A stretch of DNA of 31,299 bases from an uncultured Bacteroidales bacterium (lineage in GTDB: Bacteria; Bacteroidota; Bacteroidia; Bacteroidales; UBA932): positions 1-31,299 of the forward strand of contig ONYJ01000080.1 of NCBI GenBank assembly GCA_900322025.1, written 5' to 3'. The stretch's first letter is position 1; every line of letters begins with the position of its first letter. The notes under the pieces were generated by a model. It worked only from the letters and a program-made list of their open reading frames with translations, was not told the origin of the DNA and did not search any database. The translations under genes were made by a program, and so were the position numbers. Of this stretch, positions 1 through 8,500 are shown piece after piece.

Positions 1-3000
1 ATTGGTTGCGAAGTTTATGTGGCACCGGAAAGCCGTTTGATAAAGAAGGCTTACACCGATAAGCGTAGCGCATATCATCTTATATTGTTGGCAAAAAATC
101 TGGAGGGATATCATAATCTTATGAAAATTTCTTCCATAGGATTTACCGAAGGTTTTTATAATCGTCCGAGAATAGACAGAGAAATTTTACAGCGTTTTCA
201 CTCTGGACTTATATGCTGCTCAGCATGCCTTGCAGGAGAGGTGCCACAGGCTATCTTAAAAGGAAATATTGCAGAAGCTCGTCAAACGGCAATTTGGTAT
301 AAGAGTCTTTTTGGAGAAGATTATTATTTTGAAATTCAGAATCATAAAACCAAGGTTTCGGGTTTGGATAAAACCGTGTTCGAAGATCAGCAGAAGGTTA
401 ATCCTGTATTATTTTCTTTGGCCGAAGAACTTGGAATCAAGTGTGTTGCAACCAACGATTGTCATTTTGTAAATAAGGAAGACGGCCCGGTTCACGATTT
501 GTTTATATGTATAAATACAGCAAGCAAGCTCACAGATCAAAACCGTCTTCGCTATACCCAGGAAGAGTATTTGAAAAGCGGCGATGAAATGGCCGAACTG
601 AACCCCGATCATCCAGAGCTGATAACCAACACACTGGAAATAGCAGAGAAAGTAGAGCGCTATACAATAGAAATAGGGCATATACTTCCGCATTTTGATA
701 TTCCGGCGGAGTTTGCAGACTCTGACGAATATCTCAAACATCTTGTGTATGAGGGAGCTAAGCGGCGTTATGGAGATAATATTCTGCCATCTGTGCAAGA
801 AAGGATAGATTTTGAGCTAAGCACTATAAAGGGTATGGGCTTCCCAGACTACTTTTTAATAGTTCACGACTTTATAAGTTATGCCCGCAGTAAAGGTATT
901 TGGGTTGGGCCGGGTAGAGGTTCTGCCGCCGGAAGTGTGGTTGCTTATTGTTTGACAATTACCAATATAGACCCAATAAAGTACGATCTCCTGTTTGAGC
1001 GTTTTCTTAATCCGGACAGAGTATCCATGCCTGATATAGACATAGATTTTGAAGAAGAAAGAAGGGGAGAGGTCTATGCCTATGTAGAAAAAAGATATGG
1101 GAAAGATCATGTTTCTCGTGTAGCCACATTTGGAACAATGGCCACCAAGCAAGCCATCAAAGATGTGGCAAGGGTGGAAGACCTGCCGCTTGCTGTTTCC
1201 AACAGACTTGCCGCCATGGTTCCCTCTTCACAAAAAATGCAGGTAAATGACAAAGAGTATGATGTAAACTTTTCTACCTGCCTGAAATACATAGAGGAAT
1301 TCAGAAAAGAATACGAGAGTTCAGAAGATCCTAAAGTGAGAGAAACCTTGCGCTTTGCGTCTATGGTAGAAGGCACTATACGCCAAACAGGAGTTCATGC
1401 ATGTGCGGTTATTATAGGCCCTCATAACCTTATGGAACATATTCCGATTTGCATAGCCAGAGGTGTAGATGGCTGGGTTTCTCAATATGAAGGCAACAAG
1501 ATAGAAAAAGTTGGTATGCTCAAGATGGATTTTCTTGGCTTAACAACACTGTCAATACTTAAAGAGTCTATTGTAAATGTAAAGAAACACAGGGGAATAG
1601 ATATAGACATAGATTCTGTGCCATTAGATGATAAGGCTACATTCAAATTATTCGGGAGGGGAGATACTGTGGCTACTTTCCAATTTGAAAGTCCGGGTAT
1701 GCAGAAGTGGTTGAAGGCCCTCCGCCCTTCCAGATTTGAAGATTTGATAGCTATGAATGCCTTGTACCGTCCAGGTCCTATGCAGTATATTCCAATATTT
1801 GTAGATAGGAAAACAGGGAAAATACCTATTGTATATGACCTTCCGGAAATGGAGGAGATTCTCTCAGACACCTATGGTGTTACTGTGTATCAGGAGCAGG
1901 TTATGCTTCTTTCTCAAAAGCTGGCGCATTTTACCAAAGGTCAGGCAGACAGCTTGCGTAAGGCTATGGGAAAGAAAAACCTTGAGGAAATGCAGAAACT
2001 GGAGGGGTTATTTCTGAAAAATGGAGAAGAAAACGGCTTCAAGAGAGAGATTCTGCAAAAAATATGGACAGATTGGAAAGAATTTGCCAAGTATGCCTTT
2101 AATAAGTCTCACTCTACTTGTTATGCTTGGGTAGGTTACCTCACCGCCTTTTTCAAGGCCCACTATCCAGCTGAATTTATGGCAGCAAACCTTACCAAGA
2201 ACTTTGCCAATACCAAGAAGATAACAGTTCTGATGGATGAGTGCAAGAGAATGGGCATAAGCGTATTGGGGCCGGATGTCAATGCGGGAGGTGTAAATGC
2301 CACCGTAACTGGCGATAACGACATCAGATTTGGATTGGCTGCCATTAAGGGCTTAGGCTCTCTTGCTGCGGAAGAAATAGTAAAAAATGCTCCATACAAA
2401 GATATTTACGACTTTATGGAGCGGAGCTGCCGTCAGAATATGAACCGCAAGATTTTGGAATCTTTGATATATGCCGGGGCTTTTGATTCTTCTTTTCCTA
2501 ATATACGCAGGGATCAGTATTTTCTACCAAATGCCAAGGGAGAAATTTTCTTAGACTCCTTATTGAAGTATGTACAAGAATATTCTGCAATAGATACCAC
2601 AGTAGAGTCGTTATTCGGGGAGCAAGACGAGGGATATCAGCTTCATAAACCGGAGGTACCTGCAATCTTGGGCGAATTCAACAAAATAGAATTTCTGAGA
2701 AAGGAAAAAGAGCTTGTGGGAATGTATATCTCTTCTCATCCTCTTGATTCTTTCCGCTTTGAAATGGATAACTTCTGTAACATAACCCCCGGAAAACTCT
2801 CTGTTCTGTTGTCGCAAAATCCGGAAACTATAGATTTGGATCAAACTTATTTTGTGGGAGGTTTGATTTCCGGTGTGGAAGAAAGGCAGAGTAAAACAGG
2901 AAAACCTTATGTCAGATTTGTGTTGGAAGACTTTTCTTCCAGCTTGTCTATTACACTTTTTGGTAAATCTTACGAAACTTTCATGGGCTACATAAAAGCC

Positions 3001-3378
3001 GGAAATGCTATTTTTATCAAGTTGAAACTAATCCGGAATAAACGCGAAAACTCTCTGGAAATTAGGGTAGAGAGAATGCAGTTTTTGGCTAATGTAAAAG
3101 AAACGGGCTTGCAGTCGTTAGAATTGATTATACCATTTAAGATGGTTACCAGAGAGTTTCGTATTGAATTGGCAAAACTCATAAAAGACAATCATACCAC
3201 AAAATTCAGCGATGGAGTAGGAAAAACTCCGGTGCGAATGAAACTTGTTGAGCAGGAAAAAGGTTTTAGCGTAGATTATCAGACCAAGTTTTTGGTTTCT
3301 GTAGACGACAACCTGCTCGCTCAGCTAACAAAGATGGGAATAACGTACAAAGGTGTGATAAACAGTGCGCTGTTCTAA
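1..3378 (+). CDS. dnaE: DNA polymerase III subunit alpha (5' end missing)
   Basis: Catalytic subunit of the replicative DNA polymerase (C-family). The reading frame is open from base 1, so the N terminus, probably 80-100 residues with the first PHP-domain motifs, lies outside the window; 1125 residues are visible. The rest of the PHP domain includes ATNDCHF. The polymerase core has GPGRGSAAG at about residue 303, the catalytic pair PDIDIDF (Asp 345 and 347 of the visible part) and a third Asp in KMDFLGL (residue 510). A helix-hairpin-helix segment (LAAIKGLGSLAAEEIV) lies near residue 780 and an OB-fold near 951-1020 (FVGGLISGVEERQSKTGKPY). It ends at TAA four bases before the stop of the convergent ThiL-like gene. 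All catalytic acids I can place are present, so it should be functional. Confidence 0.97.
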   Translation: MGCEVYVAPESRLIKKAYTDKRSAYHLILLAKNLEGYHNLMKISSIGFTEGFYNRPRIDREILQRFHSGLICCSACLAGEVPQAILKGNIAEARQTAIWYKSLFGEDYYFEIQNHKTKVSGLDKTVFEDQQKVNPVLFSLAEELGIKCVATNDCHFVNKEDGPVHDLFICINTASKLTDQNRLRYTQEEYLKSGDEMAELNPDHPELITNTLEIAEKVERYTIEIGHILPHFDIPAEFADSDEYLKHLVYEGAKRRYGDNILPSVQERIDFELSTIKGMGFPDYFLIVHDFISYARSKGIWVGPGRGSAAGSVVAYCLTITNIDPIKYDLLFERFLNPDRVSMPDIDIDFEEERRGEVYAYVEKRYGKDHVSRVATFGTMATKQAIKDVARVEDLPLAVSNRLAAMVPSSQKMQVNDKEYDVNFSTCLKYIEEFRKEYESSEDPKVRETLRFASMVEGTIRQTGVHACAVIIGPHNLMEHIPICIARGVDGWVSQYEGNKIEKVGMLKMDFLGLTTLSILKESIVNVKKHRGIDIDIDSVPLDDKATFKLFGRGDTVATFQFESPGMQKWLKALRPSRFEDLIAMNALYRPGPMQYIPIFVDRKTGKIPIVYDLPEMEEILSDTYGVTVYQEQVMLLSQKLAHFTKGQADSLRKAMGKKNLEEMQKLEGLFLKNGEENGFKREILQKIWTDWKEFAKYAFNKSHSTCYAWVGYLTAFFKAHYPAEFMAANLTKNFANTKKITVLMDECKRMGISVLGPDVNAGGVNATVTGDNDIRFGLAAIKGLGSLAAEEIVKNAPYKDIYDFMERSCRQNMNRKILESLIYAGAFDSSFPNIRRDQYFLPNAKGEIFLDSLLKYVQEYSAIDTTVESLFGEQDEGYQLHKPEVPAILGEFNKIEFLRKEKELVGMYISSHPLDSFRFEMDNFCNITPGKLSVLLSQNPETIDLDQTYFVGGLISGVEERQSKTGKPYVRFVLEDFSSSLSITLFGKSYETFMGYIKAGNAIFIKLKLIRNKRENSLEIRVERMQFLANVKETGLQSLELIIPFKMVTREFRIELAKLIKDNHTTKFSDGVGKTPVRMKLVEQEKGFSVDYQTKFLVSVDDNLLAQLTKMGITYKGVINSALF

Positions 3379-3382
3379 TAGA

Positions 3383-4387
3383 TTACTTCCATCCCTGTGC
3401 TTTTATTTCCAGATGATTACCATCTGGAGATACCAGAAAACAGCCGGCCTTTGAGGTATGACCTATAACTTCTAAGAACGGATACTCCTTGCGTATGGTA
3501 TCGTGGAAGTCTAACGGGAAAACATATAGCAGACGGTAATCGTCGCCACCGTTTATAATGGCAGTTGAAATATCTATGCTAATTTCTTCTGCAATCATCC
3601 TTGCTTGCGAAGCTATCGGAATCTTGTCTAAGAAAACATTAGCCCCGCAAGTATTGTCTTTTGCCAGCTGAAGAATGGCATCGCCGAGACCCTTAGTAAG
3701 GAAATAACCGCAGGAAGGCCAGCATCCCACTTCTTGAAAAGAAGACAGAACAGAAGAATCTATTTCCGGAGTAAGGTATTGACTTAAAGGATATTTGTAT
3801 TTATCTAATTTTGGTTGTGCTCCGGTAAAGGCCGCCTTTTCTCTCTCCAATACATAGAAGCCCATACACGCACTGCCGAGGTTGCCGTTGATACAGATAA
3901 GAGAATTTGGAGTTACAGGTGGTATGTTCTCATAAACGGAACTTTCTTGCTTGCCAGCAGCGGAACAACTTATGATTAAGCCGTTCATAGAAGGCACAAG
4001 GTCTAAAGTAACTTTTTCTACTCCGTGGGTTTTTGCTCCTGTTCTTATTCCGGCCCAAAGCCAATCTATATGTTCGTAGCTGAATTTAGAAGAAACCCCT
4101 ATTGTAAAATCCAAAGAGAAGGGCTTAGCGCATTTTGCATAGAGGAAGCCCATGGCATGCAGGGCAGCCTTATATCCTAAGTATTTAATTGGAGTATATG
4201 TGAGGTCGAAATCTACCCCCTCCAACATTATTTTGTTGGTTGTTATATAGTTGCATCCATCTTTGGAGTCTGGTAGCAGGGTAGTCTCTGCATTCTTGAA
4301 ATCGCAGTTGCTGAAAAGTTTATCGAGAGCCTTTATTCTACCAAGCTCGTTTATTTCTGTGCGGGTTATCTGTTGTTTTTTTGCCAT
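3383..4387 (-). CDS. ThiL-like protein (AIR synthase-related), probably a degenerate thiamine-phosphate kinase
   Basis: 334 residues resembling thiamine-monophosphate kinase along the whole length: LEGVDFDLTY (55-64), LGYKAA (70-75), a NGNLGSACMG segment (168-176), a KGLGDAI segment (232-238) and NGGDDYRLL (279-287). Several acids that bind Mg/ATP in ThiL seem replaced. The GDDA motif region reads PDSKDGCN (39-46), the Asp of the NLSD motif is Phe81, and the DISDG motif reads FLTKG (229-233). An Asp in the GGDT position (129) and the GGDD motif remain. It may therefore be an inactive or repurposed homologue rather than a true ThiL. I use the ATG at 4387: a TTG further up (4396) overlaps a TATCTTTG promoter element that ends only six bases before this ATG. 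Divergent from sufB, convergent with dnaE. Confidence 0.8.
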   Translation of the reverse strand: MAKKQQITRTEINELGRIKALDKLFSNCDFKNAETTLLPDSKDGCNYITTNKIMLEGVDFDLTYTPIKYLGYKAALHAMGFLYAKCAKPFSLDFTIGVSSKFSYEHIDWLWAGIRTGAKTHGVEKVTLDLVPSMNGLIISCSAAGKQESSVYENIPPVTPNSLICINGNLGSACMGFYVLEREKAAFTGAQPKLDKYKYPLSQYLTPEIDSSVLSSFQEVGCWPSCGYFLTKGLGDAILQLAKDNTCGANVFLDKIPIASQARMIAEEISIDISTAIINGGDDYRLLYVFPLDFHDTIRKEYPFLEVIGHTSKAGCFLVSPDGNHLEIKAQGWK

Positions 4388-4393
4388 AATACC

Positions 4394-4401
4394 CAAAGAT
4401 A
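4394..4401 (-). promoter_or_regulatory. -7 promoter element for the ThiL-like gene
   Basis: On the minus strand this reads TATCTTTG, an exact match to the Bacteroidota -7 consensus TAnnTTTG. It ends six bases before the ATG at 4387, so transcription would begin at or next to the start codon. I see no convincing -33 TTTG at the usual distance. Confidence 0.55.
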
Positions 4402-4442
4402 GTGCAAATCGGGAGAAAATGAATACGCGTCTATTTATTTAC

Positions 4443-4450
4443 TATATTTG
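4443..4450 (+). promoter_or_regulatory. -7 promoter element for the suf operon
   Basis: TATATTTG matches TAnnTTTG and ends five bases before the sufB ATG (4456), which leaves almost no 5' leader. With the opposite-strand element at 4394-4401 it makes a compact divergent promoter region of about 68 bases. No clear -33 element and no riboswitch-sized leader is present. Confidence 0.55.
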
Positions 4451-4455
4451 CCGCT

Positions 4456-5889
4456 ATGAGCAATCAGAAAAAAATATTGGAAGCAGTAGCTTCTTCCGAA
4501 TATAAAGAGGGATTTGTTACCGAGGTAGAGCAGGAGTTTGCCCCTAAGGGTTTAAATGAGGATATTATCCGTCTTATTTCGCAAAAGAAGAAAGAACCGG
4601 AGTGGATGCTGGATTTTCGTTTGAGGGCTTTTCGTAAGTGGCAGACAATGAAAGCTCCCGATTGGGGGCATATAAACCTTCCCGAAATCAAATATCAAGA
4701 CATAATCTATTTTGCCGCCCCAAAAAAGAAGACGGCAGATGCTATAGATCCAGAACTTGAGGCCACTTTTGAAAAGTTGGGAATACCTCTCAAAGAGAGA
4801 AATGTGCTTGGCGGTGTGGCGGTTGATGCGGTATTCGACTCCGTATCTGTAAAAACCACTTTTAGAGAAACTTTAGCCGAAAAAGGCATTATATTCTGCT
4901 CCTTTTCAGAAGCGGTGAGAGATTATCCAGATCTTGTAAAGAAATATCTTGCCAGCGTGGTTCCTGTAGGAGATAATTATTTTTCTGCCTTAAACTCAGC
5001 TGTGTTTTCAGACGGCTCTTTCTGCTATATTCCAAAGAATACCAGATGCCCGATGGAATTGTCTAGTTATTTTAGAATCAACGCCTCCGGTACAGGTCAG
5101 TTCGAAAGAACCCTCATAGTTGCAGACGAGGGGGCGTATGTGAGTTACCTTGAAGGGTGTACCGCTCCTCAGCGAGACGAGTCGCAGTTACATGCTGCCG
5201 TAGTGGAAATTGTGGTAAAACAAGATGCTGAGGTAAAGTATTCAACGGTTCAGAACTGGTATCCGGGCAATAAAAACGGTGAGGGCGGTATATATAATCT
5301 TGTAACCAAGAGAGGTTTGTGTGAGGGAATTAACTCTCGTTTATTTTGGGCTCAGGTAGAAACCGGTTCTGCCATAACATGGAAATATCCGAGTACCATT
5401 CTTAAAGGCGATAATTCTGTGAGCGAATTTTACAGCGTGGCCGTTACAAACAACTATCAGCAGGCAGATACGGGCACAAAAATGATTCACATTGGAAAAA
5501 ATACCCGCAGCAGAATAGTAAGCAAGGGAATATCTGCCGGTTGCAGCGAAAACAGCTACCGTGGGATGGTTAAAATTCTTCCGGGAGCAATCGGGGCACG
5601 CAACCATTCGCAGTGCGACAGCTTGCTTTTAGGAGATAAATGCGGGGCTCATACCTTTCCTCATATAGAAAGTACAAATCCTTCTGCTATTGTGGAACAT
5701 GAGGCAACTACTTCCAAAATAGGGGAAGACCAGTTGTTCTATTGTCTTCAGCGAGGTATAAAGCAGGAAGATGCAGTAGGATTGATAGTTAATGGATATG
5801 CACGCGATGTGCTTAACAAATTGCCTATGGAATTTGCAGTAGAAGCTCAGAAGCTGTTGCAGGTTTCTTTGGAAGGCAGCATTGGATAA
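4456..5889 (+). CDS. sufB: Fe-S cluster assembly scaffold protein SufB
   Basis: Cytosolic scaffold of the SUF pathway that, with SufC and SufD, builds Fe-S clusters for transfer to apoproteins. 477 residues, close to the family's usual length. The beta-helix core carries GCTAPQRDESQLHAAVVE near residue 235. In the C-terminal part, QCDSLLLGDKCGAH contains Cys387, which falls at the place of the essential Cys405 of E. coli SufB (both 90 residues from the end), and Glu416 in VEHEATTS corresponds to Glu434. It is the first gene of an operon and starts five bases after a -7 element. The next gene begins four bases after its stop. Confidence 0.97.
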   Translation: MSNQKKILEAVASSEYKEGFVTEVEQEFAPKGLNEDIIRLISQKKKEPEWMLDFRLRAFRKWQTMKAPDWGHINLPEIKYQDIIYFAAPKKKTADAIDPELEATFEKLGIPLKERNVLGGVAVDAVFDSVSVKTTFRETLAEKGIIFCSFSEAVRDYPDLVKKYLASVVPVGDNYFSALNSAVFSDGSFCYIPKNTRCPMELSSYFRINASGTGQFERTLIVADEGAYVSYLEGCTAPQRDESQLHAAVVEIVVKQDAEVKYSTVQNWYPGNKNGEGGIYNLVTKRGLCEGINSRLFWAQVETGSAITWKYPSTILKGDNSVSEFYSVAVTNNYQQADTGTKMIHIGKNTRSRIVSKGISAGCSENSYRGMVKILPGAIGARNHSQCDSLLLGDKCGAHTFPHIESTNPSAIVEHEATTSKIGEDQLFYCLQRGIKQEDAVGLIVNGYARDVLNKLPMEFAVEAQKLLQVSLEGSIG

Positions 5890-5893
5890 TATT

Positions 5894-6619
5894 ATGTTCG
5901 GAGTTTTGACAGATTGGTTTAGCCTTAATAATCACCTTTTTGAATTTATGGGGCAGAAAGTGAGTTCGTTAGAGCTTACTTCTACTATTACAGGTTTGCT
6001 CTGCGTTTTTTTAGCAGTTAAAGGCAAGGTTGCAAATTTTTGGGTAGGATACATTTATAATATCTTTTTGTTTTTGTTGTTTTATCAGACAAAAGCATAT
6101 TCCAGTATGTTTCTGCAACCTATATCCTTAGCCATCAACCTTTTTGGACATTATAGATGGACGCATCCAAAAGAGAACGAAAAAGACCAGAAGTCCGATT
6201 TAAAAGTTACGATATTCAACCGTGGACAAAGGATAGTAGTTGCTGCTATAATCTTGATATTTGCCTTTGTATGGGGATATTTTCTATCGAGAGTAGATGT
6301 CTGGATTCCTTCGCTGTTTTCTTCTGCAGCAAAACTCCCTTATTTTGATGCGTTTATATTAGGAACTATTCTTACGGCACAGTACCTTTCTGCACAGAAA
6401 AAACTTGAATGTTGGGGATGTTGGATGGTGGCCAATATTTCGAATATAATCCTGTGCCACCGCTTGGGATTAGGAATGATGCCTTTGGTTTATGCGGGTT
6501 ATATGGTGCTGGCTGTAGGTGGTTTTATTATTTGGTATAAGAAGTTTCGCAAGCAGCACTATCTCGATTTAAGAAAGCAGGTAGAGCAGAAATGGGCTTC
6601 TCAACAAGCAGATATCTAA
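5894..6619 (+). CDS. pnuC: PnuC-family vitamin/nucleoside transporter
   Basis: Integral membrane protein of 241 residues with about seven hydrophobic segments, similar to PnuC transporters, which carry nicotinamide riboside or, in subfamilies such as PnuT, thiamine. The family-like stretch runs from TGLLCVFLAVKGKVANFW through YQTKAYSSMFLQ to INLFGHYRW; a second conserved stretch near the C-terminal end is LECWGCWMVANI. The substrate cannot be read from the sequence. A ThiL-like gene next door makes thiamine conceivable, but no TPP riboswitch is visible. A TTG at 5882 would overlap sufB; I prefer the ATG at 5894, four bases after the sufB stop. Its place inside a suf operon is unusual. Confidence 0.88.
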   Translation: MFGVLTDWFSLNNHLFEFMGQKVSSLELTSTITGLLCVFLAVKGKVANFWVGYIYNIFLFLLFYQTKAYSSMFLQPISLAINLFGHYRWTHPKENEKDQKSDLKVTIFNRGQRIVVAAIILIFAFVWGYFLSRVDVWIPSLFSSAAKLPYFDAFILGTILTAQYLSAQKKLECWGCWMVANISNIILCHRLGLGMMPLVYAGYMVLAVGGFIIWYKKFRKQHYLDLRKQVEQKWASQQADI

Positions 6620-6644
6620 GACAATATACAAATACATTTATGAA

Positions 6645-7394
6645 ATGAGTACCTTATTGGAAATAAATAACCTTCACGCCGGAATAGGAGAGAAAGAAAT
6701 TTTAAAAGGCCTGAACCTTGTAATTCGTAAAGGAGAGGTTCATGCTATTATGGGAAGAAACGGCAGTGGAAAGAGTACGCTTTCTGCGATAATAGCGGGC
6801 AATCCTAACTACACGATAACAGAAGGCAGTATCACATTTATGGGCCAGGACCTTTTGAAAATGAGTCCGGAAGAAAGAAGTTGGGCAGGAATTTTTCTTG
6901 GATTTCAGTATCCGGTAGAAATACCCGGGGTTACCAATGTAAACTTTATGAAGACTGCCGTAAATGAGCATCGTAAGCAAAAAGGTCTGCCACCACTTAC
7001 CGCAGCAGAATATCTCAAGATGATGAGAGAAAAAATGGCCTTTGTAGAAATGGACCCTTCTTTTTCTTCCAGAGGAGTGAATGTGGGTTTTTCCGGAGGA
7101 GAAAAGAAGAGAAACGAGGTGTTTCAGATGGCTATGCTTTCTCCTCTATTTGCCATATTGGACGAAACAGACAGCGGATTGGATGTAGATGCTCTCAGAA
7201 TAGTGGCCAACGGGGTAAACCGCCTGAAAACCAAAGAAAATGCCTTTGTTGTAATAACTCACTATCAAAGACTTTTAGACTATATTGTTCCAGATGTAGT
7301 TCATGTTCTATACAAGGGCAGAATAGTAAAAACAGCTGGCAAGGAATTGGCTACTGAAGTAGAAAGGCATGGTTACGAGGAGTTTGAAAAATAG
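6645..7394 (+). CDS. sufC: Fe-S cluster assembly ATPase SufC
   Basis: Soluble ABC-type ATPase that binds SufB and SufD and drives the shape change needed for cluster assembly. 249 residues, the normal length. The Walker A motif is GRNGSGKST (37-45), a Q-loop sits at GFQYPVEIPG (86-95), the ABC signature is FSGGEKKR (149-156), Walker B is FAILDETDSGLD (169-180) and the switch His is in VITHYQ (His206). SufC proteins typically have DETDSGLD here, which separates them from transporter ATPases. It starts 25 bases after pnuC, and sufD follows four bases after its stop. Confidence 0.97.
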   Translation: MSTLLEINNLHAGIGEKEILKGLNLVIRKGEVHAIMGRNGSGKSTLSAIIAGNPNYTITEGSITFMGQDLLKMSPEERSWAGIFLGFQYPVEIPGVTNVNFMKTAVNEHRKQKGLPPLTAAEYLKMMREKMAFVEMDPSFSSRGVNVGFSGGEKKRNEVFQMAMLSPLFAILDETDSGLDVDALRIVANGVNRLKTKENAFVVITHYQRLLDYIVPDVVHVLYKGRIVKTAGKELATEVERHGYEEFEK

Positions 7395-7398
7395 GCAG

Positions 7399-8472
7399 AT
7401 GGAAGGATTAAAATATATACCAGACAAGAAGTTTGAATGTAACGTAGAACTTTCCGGAGCAGAAAAATTCTATGTTTGGGACGGTGTATCAAAAGAGCTT
7501 CCTTGCAAAGAAACAGAGCCGTTGTTATGCGATATTTCTTTTTCGGTTCCCACTCGAATGAAAACTCTCTCTTATAGGGCAGATGTTGCAGTTGCCGCAC
7601 CGGAGGCCATGGTTATATCGCCCGAACCGGGCCGGCTCGCTCAGATTATATTTGTTAGAGAAACATTGTCTGCCGTTTCTTCAAGAGTGAGGATAAGTTG
7701 CAGAGAAAGTGGGAATTATAATCTCGTCTTGTGTTATCATACAAATGGTAATCACGAATATCTTACAGAAGAACAAATAGAAATTCTGGTTAGTGGCGGA
7801 GCTAAGTTGGATCTTGTTATAATGCAAAACGAAGGAGCTCTTTCTATACATAATACAGATTTTAAGATAAGGGTGGAAAAAGATTCGCTTTTGTCTATGA
7901 ATCTTATTACCCTGCACGCAGGCAAAGTTTCAAATAAAATACACTCGTTACTTTCTGAAAGCGGAGGACAGTGCAACTTGAATGGTTTATATCTTGCAGA
8001 TGGCAAGCAAGTTATAGACACCAAAATTACCCTGTTGCACAATGCTCCGGAATGTATCAGTGCACAGATGTTCAAAGGCATCTTATCGGGAGAAGCCAAA
8101 TCTAAGTTTGAAGGTACTATTGTGGTAACCCCAAAAGGCCAGAAAACGGAGGCTTACCAGGCCAACAATAATTTACTTACCTCAGAATCTGCGAGAGCTT
8201 CTTCAGACCCTCGTCTTGTAATTTATGCCGATGATGTAAAGTGTTCACACGGCTCCACTTGCGGCAGTGTTGGAGAAGAAGAGATTTTCTATATGAGGTC
8301 AAGGGGTATCTGTGAGGCAGAGGCAAGGCTCTTGCAGCAGCAGGCCTTTGCCGGCGCAGTATTGGATAAAGTATCTAGTACGGAGCTCAGAGAGAGAATT
8401 TCACGGCTTGTGGAGCGCCGATTAAGAGGCGAAGATACAGTGTGTGCCGGATGTGGTAAAAGGTGTTGTTAA
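7399..8472 (+). CDS. sufD: Fe-S cluster assembly protein SufD with Cys-rich C-terminal tail
   Basis: Partner of SufB in the SufBC2D complex. 357 residues, shorter than E. coli SufD (about 423), mainly through a reduced N-terminal part. The conserved C-terminal core is clear: SSDPRLVIYADDVKCSHGST with His284 at the place of E. coli His360, then YMRSRGI and AEARLLQQQAFA. After the usual end there is an extra tail, DTVCAGCGKRCC, giving four cysteines spaced CxxCxxxCC at residues 349, 352, 356 and 357. I know of no such tail as a standard SufD feature. The chosen start is the ATG at 7399, four bases after the sufC stop; an upstream ATG at 7369 would overlap sufC. No sufS or sufE follows. Confidence 0.93.
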   Translation: MEGLKYIPDKKFECNVELSGAEKFYVWDGVSKELPCKETEPLLCDISFSVPTRMKTLSYRADVAVAAPEAMVISPEPGRLAQIIFVRETLSAVSSRVRISCRESGNYNLVLCYHTNGNHEYLTEEQIEILVSGGAKLDLVIMQNEGALSIHNTDFKIRVEKDSLLSMNLITLHAGKVSNKIHSLLSESGGQCNLNGLYLADGKQVIDTKITLLHNAPECISAQMFKGILSGEAKSKFEGTIVVTPKGQKTEAYQANNNLLTSESARASSDPRLVIYADDVKCSHGSTCGSVGEEEIFYMRSRGICEAEARLLQQQAFAGAVLDKVSSTELRERISRLVERRLRGEDTVCAGCGKRCC

Positions 8473-8500
8473 AAAAGAATATAGTCTAAAAAATTGCTGT

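Noticed and set aside
4397..4455. TPP or other riboswitch before sufB or the ThiL-like gene
   Set aside because: The divergent region is only 68 bases and both -7 elements sit next to the start codons, so there is no leader long enough.
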